From positions 1,596,880-1,660,879 of the forward strand of contig RSEF01000027.1 in assembly GCA_003993805.1 (NCBI GenBank): DNA of 64,000 nt, in the 5' to 3' direction. Position numbers and translations under genes: made by a program. This document shows, in pieces, positions 1 through 12,052 of the stretch. Source of the stretch: Himantopus leucocephalus (lineage: Eukaryota > Chordata > Aves > Charadriiformes > Recurvirostridae). Positions within the stretch are counted from its first letter, which is position 1. Each line of letters opens with the position of its first letter. The notes below the pieces were generated by a model. That model was not told where the DNA came from. It ran no database searches and worked only from the letters and a program-made list of their open reading frames with translations.

Positions 1-2187
1 TTTATGTGGAATTGAGAAGTTAGGAAATGCGTTAACCAGACAAGAACTCAGAAGGCTCATGTACACATCTGAGCGTAGCTTAAAAGAATTTATATGGCAA
101 ATTGTACCGATCAATCCAACTTTTTGCTGAGATACAAATACTCCAGACTGCTTGCTGTATAGTACAGTGAAGCCTTCAGGCTCCTTTCTATCTTCACGTC
201 CAAACAACAGCCGTATTTTCTAGTTGCTTTGCATGGATTCAACTCAGTGTCTTTGTATGTCAGCATTCAAGTCAAGATCTGAGTAACTGGTTTTCTTCTG
301 CCTTCATTCTCCCCTCGAAAACAAAGGAAAGACCCTCTTTTTTCAGGCCACGCTAGTTGTTAAAGTGAACTTTGAATACAAGAACTTCACCAAAAGTTCA
401 TGCCCCTCAAGCTGATGGTCCGTTGTCATGTGCACTCGCTCAAGAGATATAAAAGTGCGCTTTGGAGCTTTGGGCTGTAGGCTGTGTGCAGGCTCACATC
501 ACTTTATAAGCTCAAGCTCTAATCAGAAGAAACCTCAGAAGCAAAGAATGTCAGTATTATATGTGACTCAAAACACACAGTAAAGGAACCACAGGCATCT
601 CCATAGCTTGTGATTTTAAAGGTTAAAGGAGGTCAGTTAAAAAGCCGACTTACTAACCAACTGTTTCCAATTAGGTGAGGCAGTTTTAGGACATAATCAA
701 TAGAAATGCCATGTTGACTTCACTACTAGTTACCTTGACCTATAGGCTTTTAAAGTAATTAGCAGTCAGTGTTTGGACGTTCAAAGACATCAGCAGGACT
801 ACAAAAAGGGCTGTGTGACATAAACACACTTGTTTTGGCTTTAATTAAAGTCGGAGAAAAGCAGAGGTATAAAAAACAATGAAAAGGGTACTTGATATAA
901 AGGCTTCTTGGTGGAATTCCAACATCAGGAGAGTTTTATTTGTTTTTCTCAGTCAGGATCTGGAAATGAAGACAGACGGCTGGTTTAGAATACCTTTCTT
1001 CATCAACAAGAAAAATACTAATGGAACTTAACAAGATGAAATGTCATTGCTTTCTCTTAAGCTTGGAAGTAGAGAACAATCACTGAATAATTATTTCGAT
1101 TGCCAATTATCTGCACTACTAGCCTGCTGTTCTGCTCTCAGGCACCTGTGCAATCCCTTCTGAACTCAGTTTTGCTGCCCATCTGAGGATACAACAGCTT
1201 CCCCAACATTCAAAAGATATTTATTAATTGACATAGCCTTCAGGTTTATACAGTTTTAATTACTGTGAGAAAGTACGGTAAGGCAGCATGTATGGTCTCC
1301 TCGTTGCACGTAAACATCTTCTAGACACTGTGGAAATCACTGGAGTGCCCAGTGCCTCAGCATCTTTTTTCCTAAAATGGGAATTTTGTAATTCTTACAA
1401 TACTGTTGTTAAGTTTTAATGTGCAGCAAACCTTCTCAAGTCACTGGTCGCAAATCGTGCGAGAACTGCGAAGTCCTGCTTCCTTAGATTACCTTGGTTA
1501 TTGGTTAGAATACAGCTGAAAATGCAGCTTTCTTGTCGATGGGTTGTTCAAATCTATAGCATTTGAATTGTTATTTAACTCCTAATAGAGAAGAAGTACA
1601 TTTATTCTGTTCAATAAGTTAACTGGCAAATGTATTGCTTCTGGGGAATGAACTGCGGGCGTATCTGCCACACGGGGGATAACGTATAATGTAGAAAGCA
1701 TGCAGGGAGGTCTCTTTAGAAATGACGCGATCATTAAGTAGTTCAAATGTCTGATTGAAAGCATGATTTTGTATTCTAAAGAGTGGGTCAGCACAAGCAG
1801 GTAAACTGCTGTTTCTCGGTGCCTGAGACTGTGGAGCTGCGAGCAGTGGCTCTCAGGGCACCCCAAGGCGGTGCGCTAGCAGCGCACAAGGCAGGTCCTG
1901 CTGGGGAGGAGGAATTTCTCACCGCTGGAGCTCCCAGGCCTGGGAAAACCTCAGCTGTAATTAGCCCAGCAGTTACTAGGTGTCACTGTCGCCCCAGCTG
2001 ACAGAACTGAAGGAGCCCTCCTTTGGCAAAAGCCCAGGGAAGTGGAAGCAAGTCCAACAAAGAAACGAAACTCGCTCCAGCTGAAAGAGGTTTGCTATGA
2101 GAATATTAGCTGTGTTATAAACATAAGATCTGAAGTCTTCCTTTAGAATGAAATAACTCGTTTGGCATTTAGCATTGTTCCCAGGCA
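1..2187. other. non-coding flank, downstream of MARCHF10
   Basis: No exon recognised on either strand. A minus-strand AATAAA (plus TTTATT, 1601-1606) lies about 580 bases beyond the tentative last exon and could serve a 3' UTR. In mammals MRC2 lies tail-to-tail with MARCHF10 on this side, but no MRC2 coding sequence was seen. Confidence 0.5.
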
Positions 2188-2318
2188 TCACAAGTCTTTG
2201 AAATCCTGTTTATATGTGGTATTTTTCCTGTAACTGGTGCGTTGGAATTCAGAGAAACCTTTTTTCAGCAGCAGCAGCAGCATTTCATCCTTCATCATCA
2301 GCTCCTCGGTAAACGGAT
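2188..2318 (-). pseudogene. possible MARCHF10 terminal exon (tentative)
   Basis: A strong acceptor (TATTTGTTGTCTTGCAG) precedes 2318. With one base from a previous exon the frame reads PFTEELMMKDEMLLLLL and goes on to TGA at 2188-2190, 42 full codons. A run of five CTG codons gives the leucines. The only hint of homology is PFTEE against the family's QPRTEEN, if exon 7 used a later phase-1 donor. The plus strand of the same stretch also has an acceptor-like CCTTTTTTCAG before a CAG repeat and a GTAAAC donor, so it could instead be a short plus-strand exon. No firm assignment. Confidence 0.25.
2266..2280. repeat. (CAG)5 / (CTG)5 trinucleotide run
   Basis: Five CAG units on the plus strand, inside the tentative exon above, where they would encode Leu5 on the minus strand. 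Confidence 0.9.
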
Positions 2319-5300
2319 CTGCAAGACAACAAATACCTGTCATTCACTGGTAAAATGTCTATTTAGAATATGCATTCTCATTTTTCTGTTCACTAATCCT
2401 GGCCAATGAATTGTAATAGGACCTAGAAGGTGAGGGAAAAGTAGCTGACTTGGCCAAAGAAGGCAATTTCACCTCTCTGGAGAATATTAACATGCTAAGG
2501 TTAATAAATGTTTTACCAGAGAAAGTTTCCTTACCCTTTTATTTCCATTTTATTTCTACCTTTGAGAGAAACACCAGTCCTTCCTATTGGCTGAGGGACA
2601 AGAGCGCCTGTTCTGCAATGCAATTCAGCAAGCATTTACATCAGAAACAGGGAGTTAATCTCTTCTTAGCCAATAATCATTGTCTACACAACTTATCTAA
2701 ATATGAAGTTTACTTTGTTTAAATACCCATTACAAAATCAGAGCTGAGACAAAGAAAAATATCTTTGTAATGGAAAATGGATAAAATATCTCTGTAATGG
2801 ATAGTTTAACTTCGAGGTCAAAGTCAAGGTTGTGGCTGGAAACGTTGGAGGCAGTAGTTTTACAATTACAAGGCAAAGAACGAATGTAATCTGAGTTACT
2901 CTCAGATATCGGAATTGAACAATCCCGAACTTACCGGCTGATAGCAAGTGAAGTATCAGTAAGTTCAAATAAGTATCTTAACTACCTTTTAAAATTGTTC
3001 TTCTCATTAATTCATTCAAAACCCCCATTGTTGACAGAAGATATTCCAGGGTAGATATTGCTATTAACTCAGAAGAACTGTAGGACTGAAGAAGACTTTA
3101 TTTATCATGACTAATGGTCACGTTCAGGAGAAAGCTGCCAGGCGATACGGAGTTTGAAAGGGTGGGAAAAAGGGGCACAGACTGAAACTTTTTGTTGAAG
3201 AACAAAGACTGGTTTCAGACTGCCGAAGACATATTTTTTTAATCAGTGGTACTAGCACCTCTTTAAAATTCCTGTCTGGAATGTTTCACTAAGGTAAGAA
3301 AAATTAAAATTGGGGATTTTTCTTCTTTTTTTTAAAGCAGTTTAGTAGGAGTCCCGACTTCCTTCTGATACCCTTCTGAGCTCAGCAGGGGCGGCCACCT
3401 AAAATCCAATGGCTTAATATGGGTCTAGATCTTGAACCCTGAAACACCCGAAACAAACACAAGAAACTTTCTCAGAGCACGAGGCTTCACTTGCTGTTTG
3501 TTCAGACACTGAACCTAGTGTGGAAAATAGCTTCGGGCTCCTCCTCAATATTTGATGTAGACATGCTCTTTGACATGGTAGGGACCAGCTGCATGAGTAA
3601 GCACTCGATTTTCTAACCCACAGAATCCAAGACTCTTTTGCAAGTAAAAGCAAAGCATTTTCTTACGGTTTGTGATTACATCTTAAAAAATAATCCAGTT
3701 CATTGCCCTGTTTTACATATGTCAATGTCTGGCTCTTAGCATTTCTCTTTTCAAACTGGATGGGTATGTAGAATTTCCTGATCAGCTCAAAGGAAAGAAA
3801 ACACAGTGACTTTGTTAAAACAAAACTAGATGAAAACAAAAGCCTTATTAAATGAATAAAGTCTTTAACAAGATGCCAGCCTTCTTTTTAGATGTTCCAG
3901 AAAAAAGCTCATAAATGCTGGTAAAGGCAATTTAACATCTTATTGAATCAAATAATCAGGGGGAGTGCTAGCACACCAAATGCGGAACAAATCAAGTTTT
4001 ACTGCAATAGACTTTTAAAGAATTAAAGGACTAAAGCCCAACAGCTAGAACTTGTACACTCTGGGATTTTTCTTTTTTCTTTTCATTGCTCATTGTTTTT
4101 GTGGGGAACTTCAATTAAATATCTTTACTGTACACTTGATATCATGTAAATTTTCCTAATTTCTGAAACTCGCATTTCCTGAATATTTTCCTCCCACTTT
4201 TTGATGTTTAATGTCTCTTTTATATCTAAGTCCCTCTTGCCAATTCATGAGATCTTGCATATTTAATAGGAACAATTAAACAAGAATTTTGTAAAAGTGA
4301 GTTTTAAGCTCCAAAGCTTACTTTGATTTTCTGCTTTAGGCTGTCTTGAGCACTAGGAGAAAAGCAACCAAGATTAATAAAGCTTTCCCATTTTTAACAC
4401 TGATTAGACATACAATTTAATATAGCTAGAAAAAGCAAAGAGAACGCTTTTTTAAAAAATGAAAGCATGGAAACAGGACAAGTGAAGAAATTACTTTAAT
4501 ACTTAAGATAAAGTACAGCTTTGGATGACTCTCAATATCAAAATGACTTGTAAACAGACATGACTCTCTGGTTTGCCTTTAATTTTACTCGTCTGTATTT
4601 TACTTTATTTTTTAAAAGACTTGTTTCATTTAAGCAGCTAGTCCTAAAACAAGAAAATCGAAGCTTGTAGCTTACTTTTTGTGAGTTCCAATCTTTTTTT
4701 AAGTTGTTGGCTTCGAAAATAAAATTTATAGCTGGGCGAAAAACTACTGGACCCTCAGAGATTTATATGGATGATTTTGTGCTAATAACACTCAAACTGT
4801 CAGAGGTACGATTGAACCCAAGCCTAGGAGTAGTGTGTTCTTCTGAGATAAATGTGGGAGAGAGTTTGGCATCTGGACTTGGTATTTTTCATTTCCAAGT
4901 CCAATCCAAATTGAGGCTTTGAAAGAGCAGAGATGCAAGAACGTGGCATTTTGCTGATGCAACTTGTGTGGTCGTTTCAGCTAAAGGTCTTTTGCCCCTT
5001 GATGGCAGGATGGCACCTAGAGTATGGGAAAGCCTCTGTCATCCCTTTGAACTTAGAGTGACACTGGGGGGTGGACAGGATTTTTTTCAAAGCCCGAAGG
5101 TCTCATATAGCCGGAGGCTCATGCATTTCACTTGCTGTTCCCCAACCAAACCATATTACAGCAGACCCGCGTGGGAGGGAAGGTTAACGATGCAAGCAGC
5201 CCAACAGCAGAGGAGCACTGATGGTTAATGTTTGAAAATATAGGATCAAACACTCATTAATTGTCCATCACTGACGCAGCACGTTCTACCTCTGTGCCAC

Positions 5301-7926
5301 CTTTGGGCAACTGCTCATTAGTTTTTCCTGCTCTGATCTGTTTACATCAAGTGGGCTGACTCAGCTATCAAAAAGCACACATACTTCAAAAATGAATGTA
5401 CATGACTCTGTATCAAAATATTTGAATGAATAACTAATGAGTGATAGTGAAAAGCTTCACTGAACTACTCTGTTTTAATTCCATACTCCCTCTGAAGTGT
5501 TTGTTTGAAAGTGGTTTCTCTTTCATGTTTGCCTGTTGCCGATAGAGTTCTTTATGAGCGTTTTTAACAAGGCCATCTGTAACCTCTGACTGCTGCAGCA
5601 TTGTATCATTTGACACTAAAGCTGTCACTTCAATTCCTGAAGGTTTTAGGAAAATGATGGCAAATGAAATTTTTCAGCGTTTTGTACTATTTATCCTGCT
5701 CGCAGTAAATGTCCCACATCAGATGAGCTTGGCTTATATTACAGGAGAGGGAGTTAGACTAATTTAGAGCACATTTGACCATGTAATGCTGGGCCATTAA
5801 CAGATAATTGAGGTTGCTCAGAAACCAGACTCATTCTAGCTGTAATTCTGTCCCGCTACTGCACCATGCCAGAGACTGCCCACAAGAGCAGATTCCGTAC
5901 CTAATTCTCTCACCTGTTACACGATTTGGTATCTTGCACCTGAACCCAAATTTTCAGAAGTTGAAATTTTTGTCTGTGGGTTTGCCAGTGATTATAGGGG
6001 ACACTCCGATTCCACTTTTACGTGAACCCCTTTGAGTGCGATCTGTCTGCTCCACTTCGTGTCTGCAACGTATGTATTCATATATTACCTAGTCATGCTT
6101 TTAAAAAGACAAGGGCGTCTACAGCGAGGCGAGGCTCACCAGTTTAAGTCATCTTTCGCAAGGTGAGATGAAGCGTATCTAGAACAGAATAGAATATTTC
6201 TGTATCTCAGACTTGCCTTTTTCTCTACGCAGACTATAACAAAATTGTGGCCAACTGATGTTGACTTTGTACTGGAGATGACTAAACTGAGCAGAGATTA
6301 ATCCCCCCTTTTTTTGCCCGACTTTTGGAAGTGCTGAATTCTTCGTTGACTTCAGCTGGCACTGGTGCTGCATTCAGCTTTCTGAATGGCAAATGGAAAG
6401 GTTTTTTTAAATTATTTATTATAACAGACAGTCAAAATGAGAGGTGGCTTGTGGAAATGCCAGGCCCTGATGCGCCACAGACAGGTGCTTTATGTGCTAC
6501 ATCTGAAAGTATGATTTTACTTTTTGTTTTCTTATCTGGACTGACGGTTTGTCATGAGAAAACTGTGAGTTTGCTTGGTTCTTGGGGTTTTTTTTGAGTT
6601 CTTTTGTCTTGTCTTGTTTTTTAATGATGTTCAGCCATAACTACGCCAAAAATACACACTAATTGTAAGGGTAAACATATCATAGCAATAACAATAGAAG
6701 AAAAAGAATTATTCTTATCACTATGTCAGTATTATTTTAGACTGGACATTTCCAAATGGCAAGACTAGAAAGGAATCACAAGAATCCAGCATCTCATAGC
6801 CTGGGTTCTAATTAAAATCCCTCCCAACCTCCAGACAGTCAGGACTGAAAATCACTGTTCCTGCAGTTTCAAGATGACTGATGAAAGACTTCAAACCACA
6901 AGCAGCCACTGGATCAGTTGCTGTGACCTTTTTTTAGATCAGCTCAACTACAGTCATAATGCTCCAGTGAAAAGATGTTCTATGAATTTGAAAACATCAA
7001 AAATGTCATTCCAGAGAGCTGTGCGAAGTACAGAACACAGTCCCAGTTTCACGTGGAGTTTGCCTGACAATTAACTGGAAAGTTTCCTCTGCAGCTTTGC
7101 AATTCATAACAAGCTAAGACAAGGGAAGTATGTTTTAGTTTGACACGTCCATAGTGCTGACCCCACTGACTTGGTCACAAATGACAGCACCACAAATGTA
7201 TTCTAACTCTTCCTGTCTGCACGCCTGAAATGAGCGGAATAATGCAGGATCTCCCAAGACGATGGAAAAAGTATTTACCTACAGCCAAGAAAACCTTTCA
7301 CATGGGTTGAGACGTTTACCATAAGGAGGAGTGGTGGAAAAAAGGCCTCATCAAAATCCACATTCTCACCCTCAGTTTGATTAACATTCCCTAATGCATC
7401 TCTGCCAAAACTAGTGAAAGGAGTCAGTGACTAGTGAACCTCAACCAGAGAAGCTGGTTGCTCATTTAAATTAGCACTGTCAAAAAAGTCATTATAGTTC
7501 TCATTCCTTGGTCATTCCAGGTGCATTTTCCAGGCATATAACCCTATACAATCCCAAAAGGTACTTGGGATCTCTTCTAAAAAGATTTTTAATGCTATGG
7601 CTGGTGAGCAGGGTGAGCACAGGTGACTTCTGTTAAGCTGCCAAAACCCCTGTGAAGGTCATTTAAATAATTGGAAGACAACAAGGAACCTTGCATTAGG
7701 GTGTGGAGAAGGGTATGGGGATCAGGTGTGATTACAGTCTGCACCTGTAAGGAAGCTGCACAACAGAAGTTTGCTGGCTGGTGTTTGGAAAGGAAAGTCT
7801 GCTTGGAGATACTTGGCTGGTTCTACGTGGGTTGAAGAGGTAATGGTAATCTGCTGTAACTCACGGAAGAAAGCAGTGAGGATGGGATGTAACTACAAGG
7901 TAACTGGAAACACTTATTTTTGCTAC
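2319..7926 (-). other. intron or downstream flank of MARCHF10
   Basis: No exon seen. It contains an imperfect 18-base duplication at 2758-2775 and 2784-2801 (AAATATCTYTGTAATGGA, one mismatch). If 2188-2318 is not a MARCHF10 exon, this stretch is 3' flank instead. Confidence 0.45.
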
Positions 7927-8033
7927 TTTTCTGGTCATGAGGATGGAGTTCAGTTTCATGAGTTCTGTAAATCTCTATTTGTAAAGGAGACGCAGTCCAA
8001 GATATGACCTCAATCTGTTAGCTTGTGCTGTGC
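7927..8033 (-). pseudogene. MARCHF10: MARCHF10 membrane-segment exon, two stops and a 4-bp deletion
   Basis: Acceptor GGTTTTTACGTACAG, exon starts 8033 in phase 0. It reads AQHKLTD-stop-GHIL, aligning to family AQNELMNSGLYL, so the Ser codon is now TGA (8010-8012). The frame then shifts. A second frame reads LRLLYK-stop-RFTELMKLN, aligning to LLHLYEQRFAELMRLN, so the Gln codon is now TAG (7975-7977). The two halves fit if about 4 bases are missing near 7998-8001. The hydrophobic stretch of this conserved C-terminal membrane segment is disrupted. The donor is taken as AGAAAA|GTAGCA (7926); a slightly later donor is possible. Confidence 0.75.
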
Positions 8034-11000
8034 CTGTACGTAAAAACCAAATCTGTATTTTCCTTCTTGGTGACCACCTTGTGCTAAGCTCCATAAAGAT
8101 GCTAGAACCGACTACGGTCTTAGGCAATGCTGCAGTAGTGATAACGCGTCTAGTGGCTGGGATAGGCTGCGTAGATATATCCCTGTGTTTAATTGACGTC
8201 TCTTATATTACATGACGAAAAAGCAGGTGCCTGTGAGCGAGAGGAGCACAGCGCAGCATGGCCAGCCGGAGAGGCAGCTGGTGTCGTTCCAGCGCGTGGC
8301 TGGAAAGGCATGACCAAAATACAGGCACTGCTGTTGCGGGGCGTGTGAGTGACACTTAGTTACGGATGCATATGTATGCTCCTGTCACAGCTCAGCATGT
8401 AGGGAGTGATTTTGCGTTCTGTGTCTAGTACTGTAATGGGGTTGGACCCTCAAGAAAGAGGCCGGGATGGAGGGGGTGACCGGGATAACTTCCTTAATGT
8501 GTTGCTGTCCCCACTGAGAGGCCTTCAGGAAGAAGGAAGTTGTATGTGAGCCACATTCAGCCAAAAAGGCTGTGAGTTGAGTATCTGATTTACTGAACGC
8601 AGTTCGCTTATTAACTCTGGGTTATTTTCGCAATTAATGTTGTATGTGATAATAATCTTTCTTATTAGTGATGCTAACAGCTGTTGGCCTAGTGTGAGGA
8701 TTCAGCACCCTCAGAAGGGAGGGAGGATGCTGAGATAATTCTCTTAGATTTTGAGTCCTGGCTTGCAAAAATGCAGAGTTGCCAGTTTTACTGAGACAAT
8801 ATCCTCTTAAAAAAGAAAGAATGAAGGTTTTGAACACAGGTAACTAAAAGATCGACATTTAGTCTGGCCTCAGGTATAAAACAGAGCATGGGATGTAACA
8901 CTGTATGAGTACGATACCTGTCCAGAATGGAACTTGGCAAGTCCCAGCAGAGGAATGGGTCTGTTCCAGTGGATATTAGTAAAGACTGGTACAGTTCACC
9001 AGGAAGAAAACAAAGGTGAAGTACTGATTTGACACGAGCAATGGCAAATACCAAGCAGCAATTAAAAGGAAAAAAAAATGGTGCAATTAAAACTACAGAT
9101 GTACTATCCAGCACTGGGGTGTGTGTGTGTGTGTGTGTGTGGTTTTTGGGAGGAGGTGGCTGCTTTCTTTTTTAATCTAGATCAGCTACAATGTAGATAA
9201 TAATCACTAATATGAAAAAAAAAAAGAGGAGTGAATTTTCTTCATTCCTAGATGGAAGGTCTCTAAGGAAAATCCTGACACTGTGGGGAACCAGGTGCAG
9301 AAATAGATGGTGTTAAGCTTTCCTAAACCAGATCATGAAACAAGGATGAACTGCCTCTACAAATGTCAATTCTCAGTGAGATACAGCAAGAGATCTTGAC
9401 CACCTGTAGGTACTGAAGATTTCATGGCACTTGTAACTGTCATAAAATTAAAATGCAGCATCCTGGCTGCATTCCACTGGGGGTAATTGATTTTTGCCTC
9501 CCCAAATTTCCACTCTATGGCTCTAATTGAATACTTTTTTTTTTTTTTAAATAGTGAATCTAATCAACCCTCAGGACAAAACACTTATTTTGTCTCGCTC
9601 TTGACAAACAAGTGTTTTGTTTGCATTTTGCCTCTGTAATTAAAGTGCCAGCTGCCAATACTGAAGCAAACTGTAGAAATTAATAATTATTTCCCCTGTA
9701 AGTACACTGTACAATATTGCTGGCGTGGAAGAGTAGCCCTCATTCCAAGTAAGAGATGGCTGTATTCCACTGATTAGAGACAAAAAATGATGTGTATATG
9801 TAAGTGCATTTGTGTGAGGGGAGAGAGAGAATGGCAGAGAGGATGGGAGGGATTTTTGTACATGTGCACTTACAGAATGCACATGCTGGATGCTGAATGT
9901 AAATCCAGCCTTGATAAAAGCTACCTTAAGGCTACTAATAGTGTTCCTGAGAGTTATTGTCGTCTTTTTAAAAATTATAAGTAGGAAGAGGCAGGACAAG
10001 CCAGCCCGTGAATGGGATCAGCATCGCCCTTAATCTTGAATTCATCCTACTCCACAGGACACTTGATCAAAACATCTTTTTTTTTTTTTCTTTTTTTTTT
10101 TTTCTGGTGTGGGTGGTTTGGGGGTGGTGGGGTGTCCTTCTCATGGGTTAAGTATTGTGGTACGCCTGGGAAAGGCTGTAACTGGGTTGGTGTATTCTTT
10201 GTGCTACAGTATTCTATGCTCGAGCATGTTTATAAATTCTCTCCAAATTGTTCTTTTAACTGGTGCATCTTTCTCCACCCTTTGCCCCTAAATTTCTGTA
10301 TTTCTTTCGGACATCTCAAGTCATGATGTTCTTCTCCTTTAGGCTTTCAATGAATGTCTGCCAATCTCAGCCTAAGTAAAAGGCTTTCTGTTCATATGTA
10401 TTTTACAGCATAGTGGCAAATCAATCATCTAGAAAATAGTTTGTTGGTGAACACTTCTGTCAAAGCATTCTGGGAAATCATTTACTTTTTTTATGAGTAA
10501 GGAAGGCCTGAAGGCATGCAGATGGGGGAAATATACACTGTTTACTGCAAATAATTTGAGAAAGACACTTCTACCAGATTGCGCATCTTCTCCTAGTTGA
10601 TAGGAAAGACTCTGGCACATTGAATTATTTATTTAGACGAGTAAAAACGCTGAAAAGGGCACCTAACCATATGTTTTAGAAGCTTCTGGCATCACTTGGA
10701 ATGCATCACAAATAATACCCTAAAAGTACAGCAGTATAATATGATATAAAACACCTCAAGAAAGAAACACAACCTACAATTTTAATTACTTTAAATACTC
10801 TAGCAATTATTCACCCTTGCAATTCATCCCGTTTTTAAAATGCCTGGGGGGAGGAAATGAGCCTTGCAGTTTCTCCTTGTGTGGAATGTGTAAGCACGAC
10901 GCACTGATTTATCTAACTAGACTCCAATACGGACATCAGGTCAAATTCTGCAAAGTACTTAAAATTTTCAAAACTGAACTGCATGTGTGCCATTCACATG

Positions 11001-11942
11001 CAAGCCGTGTTACTTGACTGCCAGTACTAGAAAGGCTGCGTAGAAGTGGGGAGTGAAACTCCCACCAGGCACTCTGAGGAAAGCCAAGACATTTGCAAGA
11101 CTCCTGGAGAAGGCAACTTCTACCGCAATTTGCTGAAAGGCCTCGTTGTAATATGGTATTTACTTACAGGTTGCATGGTGGGTCCTGCCCATGACTTGAA
11201 CTCCCTAGGGTCACGGAAACTTGTCAGTAACAACGAACGGATAGAATTTGTGCATTAAAACTCAAGAATAGTGTTTTGTAATCTTATCAAGAAGATTTTC
11301 TTTGGTTGCTGAGCATGTTGATCTCTTTTCCTCAGCACTAGCATCATCTTATAATGAAATCGATACGTCTGGCTTTGGTAAGATTAGTTTCTCAGAAAAC
11401 GGGGTATGCTCTGCTATCATTAAAAAAGGAGACTCTTCGTTTCAATATTTTGGTCCATCATTCCTGTATTTCCTTCTTTTAAAATTCCATGTTCATTTAA
11501 ATAAAGAAAAAAAAGCCTCACAGGAAGACGTTCAATTCTTCTGTTGCTTAGTTTGCTAAATTCCGCATCTTACATAACGTTGTGAAGGACAAACAATGAA
11601 ATCCTTGGCTGCTCTCCCTTAATCTGCTTCTCTCCTGCAACGTTGTATCTACATAACAAACAAGAATTTTTTTCCACTGCCATGCTTAATTACAGGTTTT
11701 CTTTATGCAAAGCCTCCAGATATTGGGCAGTTCTGTGAAATGCTCCGGGATTATACAATCCGAGCCCAAAATGAGTAAAGTCTCTTTACATTTCTTGAAA
11801 TCTGCGTAAGTAAGCATATCTCTTTCTCACAGTTTAGCAGGTTTCAGTTTATGTTGACATTTTGCTACACAGTGAAATATTGCAAGGCAGCAATATCAAA
11901 ATAGGATTATGGACTCTTATCTGAAGAGAGGCAGTTTCTTAC
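8034..11942 (-). other. MARCHF10 intron between the RING-end and membrane exons
   Basis: Bounded by a GTAAGA donor (11942) and TACAG acceptor (8034). Holds a (GT)11 microsatellite and two poly-T tracts (around 9536-9548 and 10078-10102). No coding exon or recognisable transposon seen. Confidence 0.7.
9119..9140. repeat. (GT)11 microsatellite
   Basis: Eleven perfect GT units in the MARCHF10 intron. Confidence 0.95.
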
Positions 11943-12052
11943 CCGTGACTGTTGGTGATTTCTGTAACGTGCATTCACGTTAAAATTGTCCACATCAACT
12001 ATCAGGTTCTGCTTGCAAAGCTCACAGGTCTTCACAGCCTCCACATCAGCCC
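11943..12052 (-). pseudogene. MARCHF10: MARCHF10 exon encoding the last RING-CH cysteine pair
   Basis: Acceptor CTTATTGCAG and donor CACGG|GTAAGAAA are canonical. Joined to the RING exon, the split Gly codon completes and the reading is GADVEAVKTCELCKQNLIVD, then VDNFNVNARYRNHQQSR. This matches mammalian GADLGAVKTCEMCKQGLLVD and FYQKHQQSQ. The final zinc-binding C-x2-C (CELC) is intact. The length (110 bases, phase 1 in, phase 0 out) fits both neighbours. This is the one exon with no visible lesion. Confidence 0.88.

Noticed and set aside
9640..9999. 119-codon minus-strand frame in an intron
   Set aside because: Length expected by chance in this much AT-rich sequence; no splice context or family.
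10012..10326. 104-codon plus-strand frame
   Set aside because: Starts across a poly-T run (poly-Phe) and shows no protein-like pattern.
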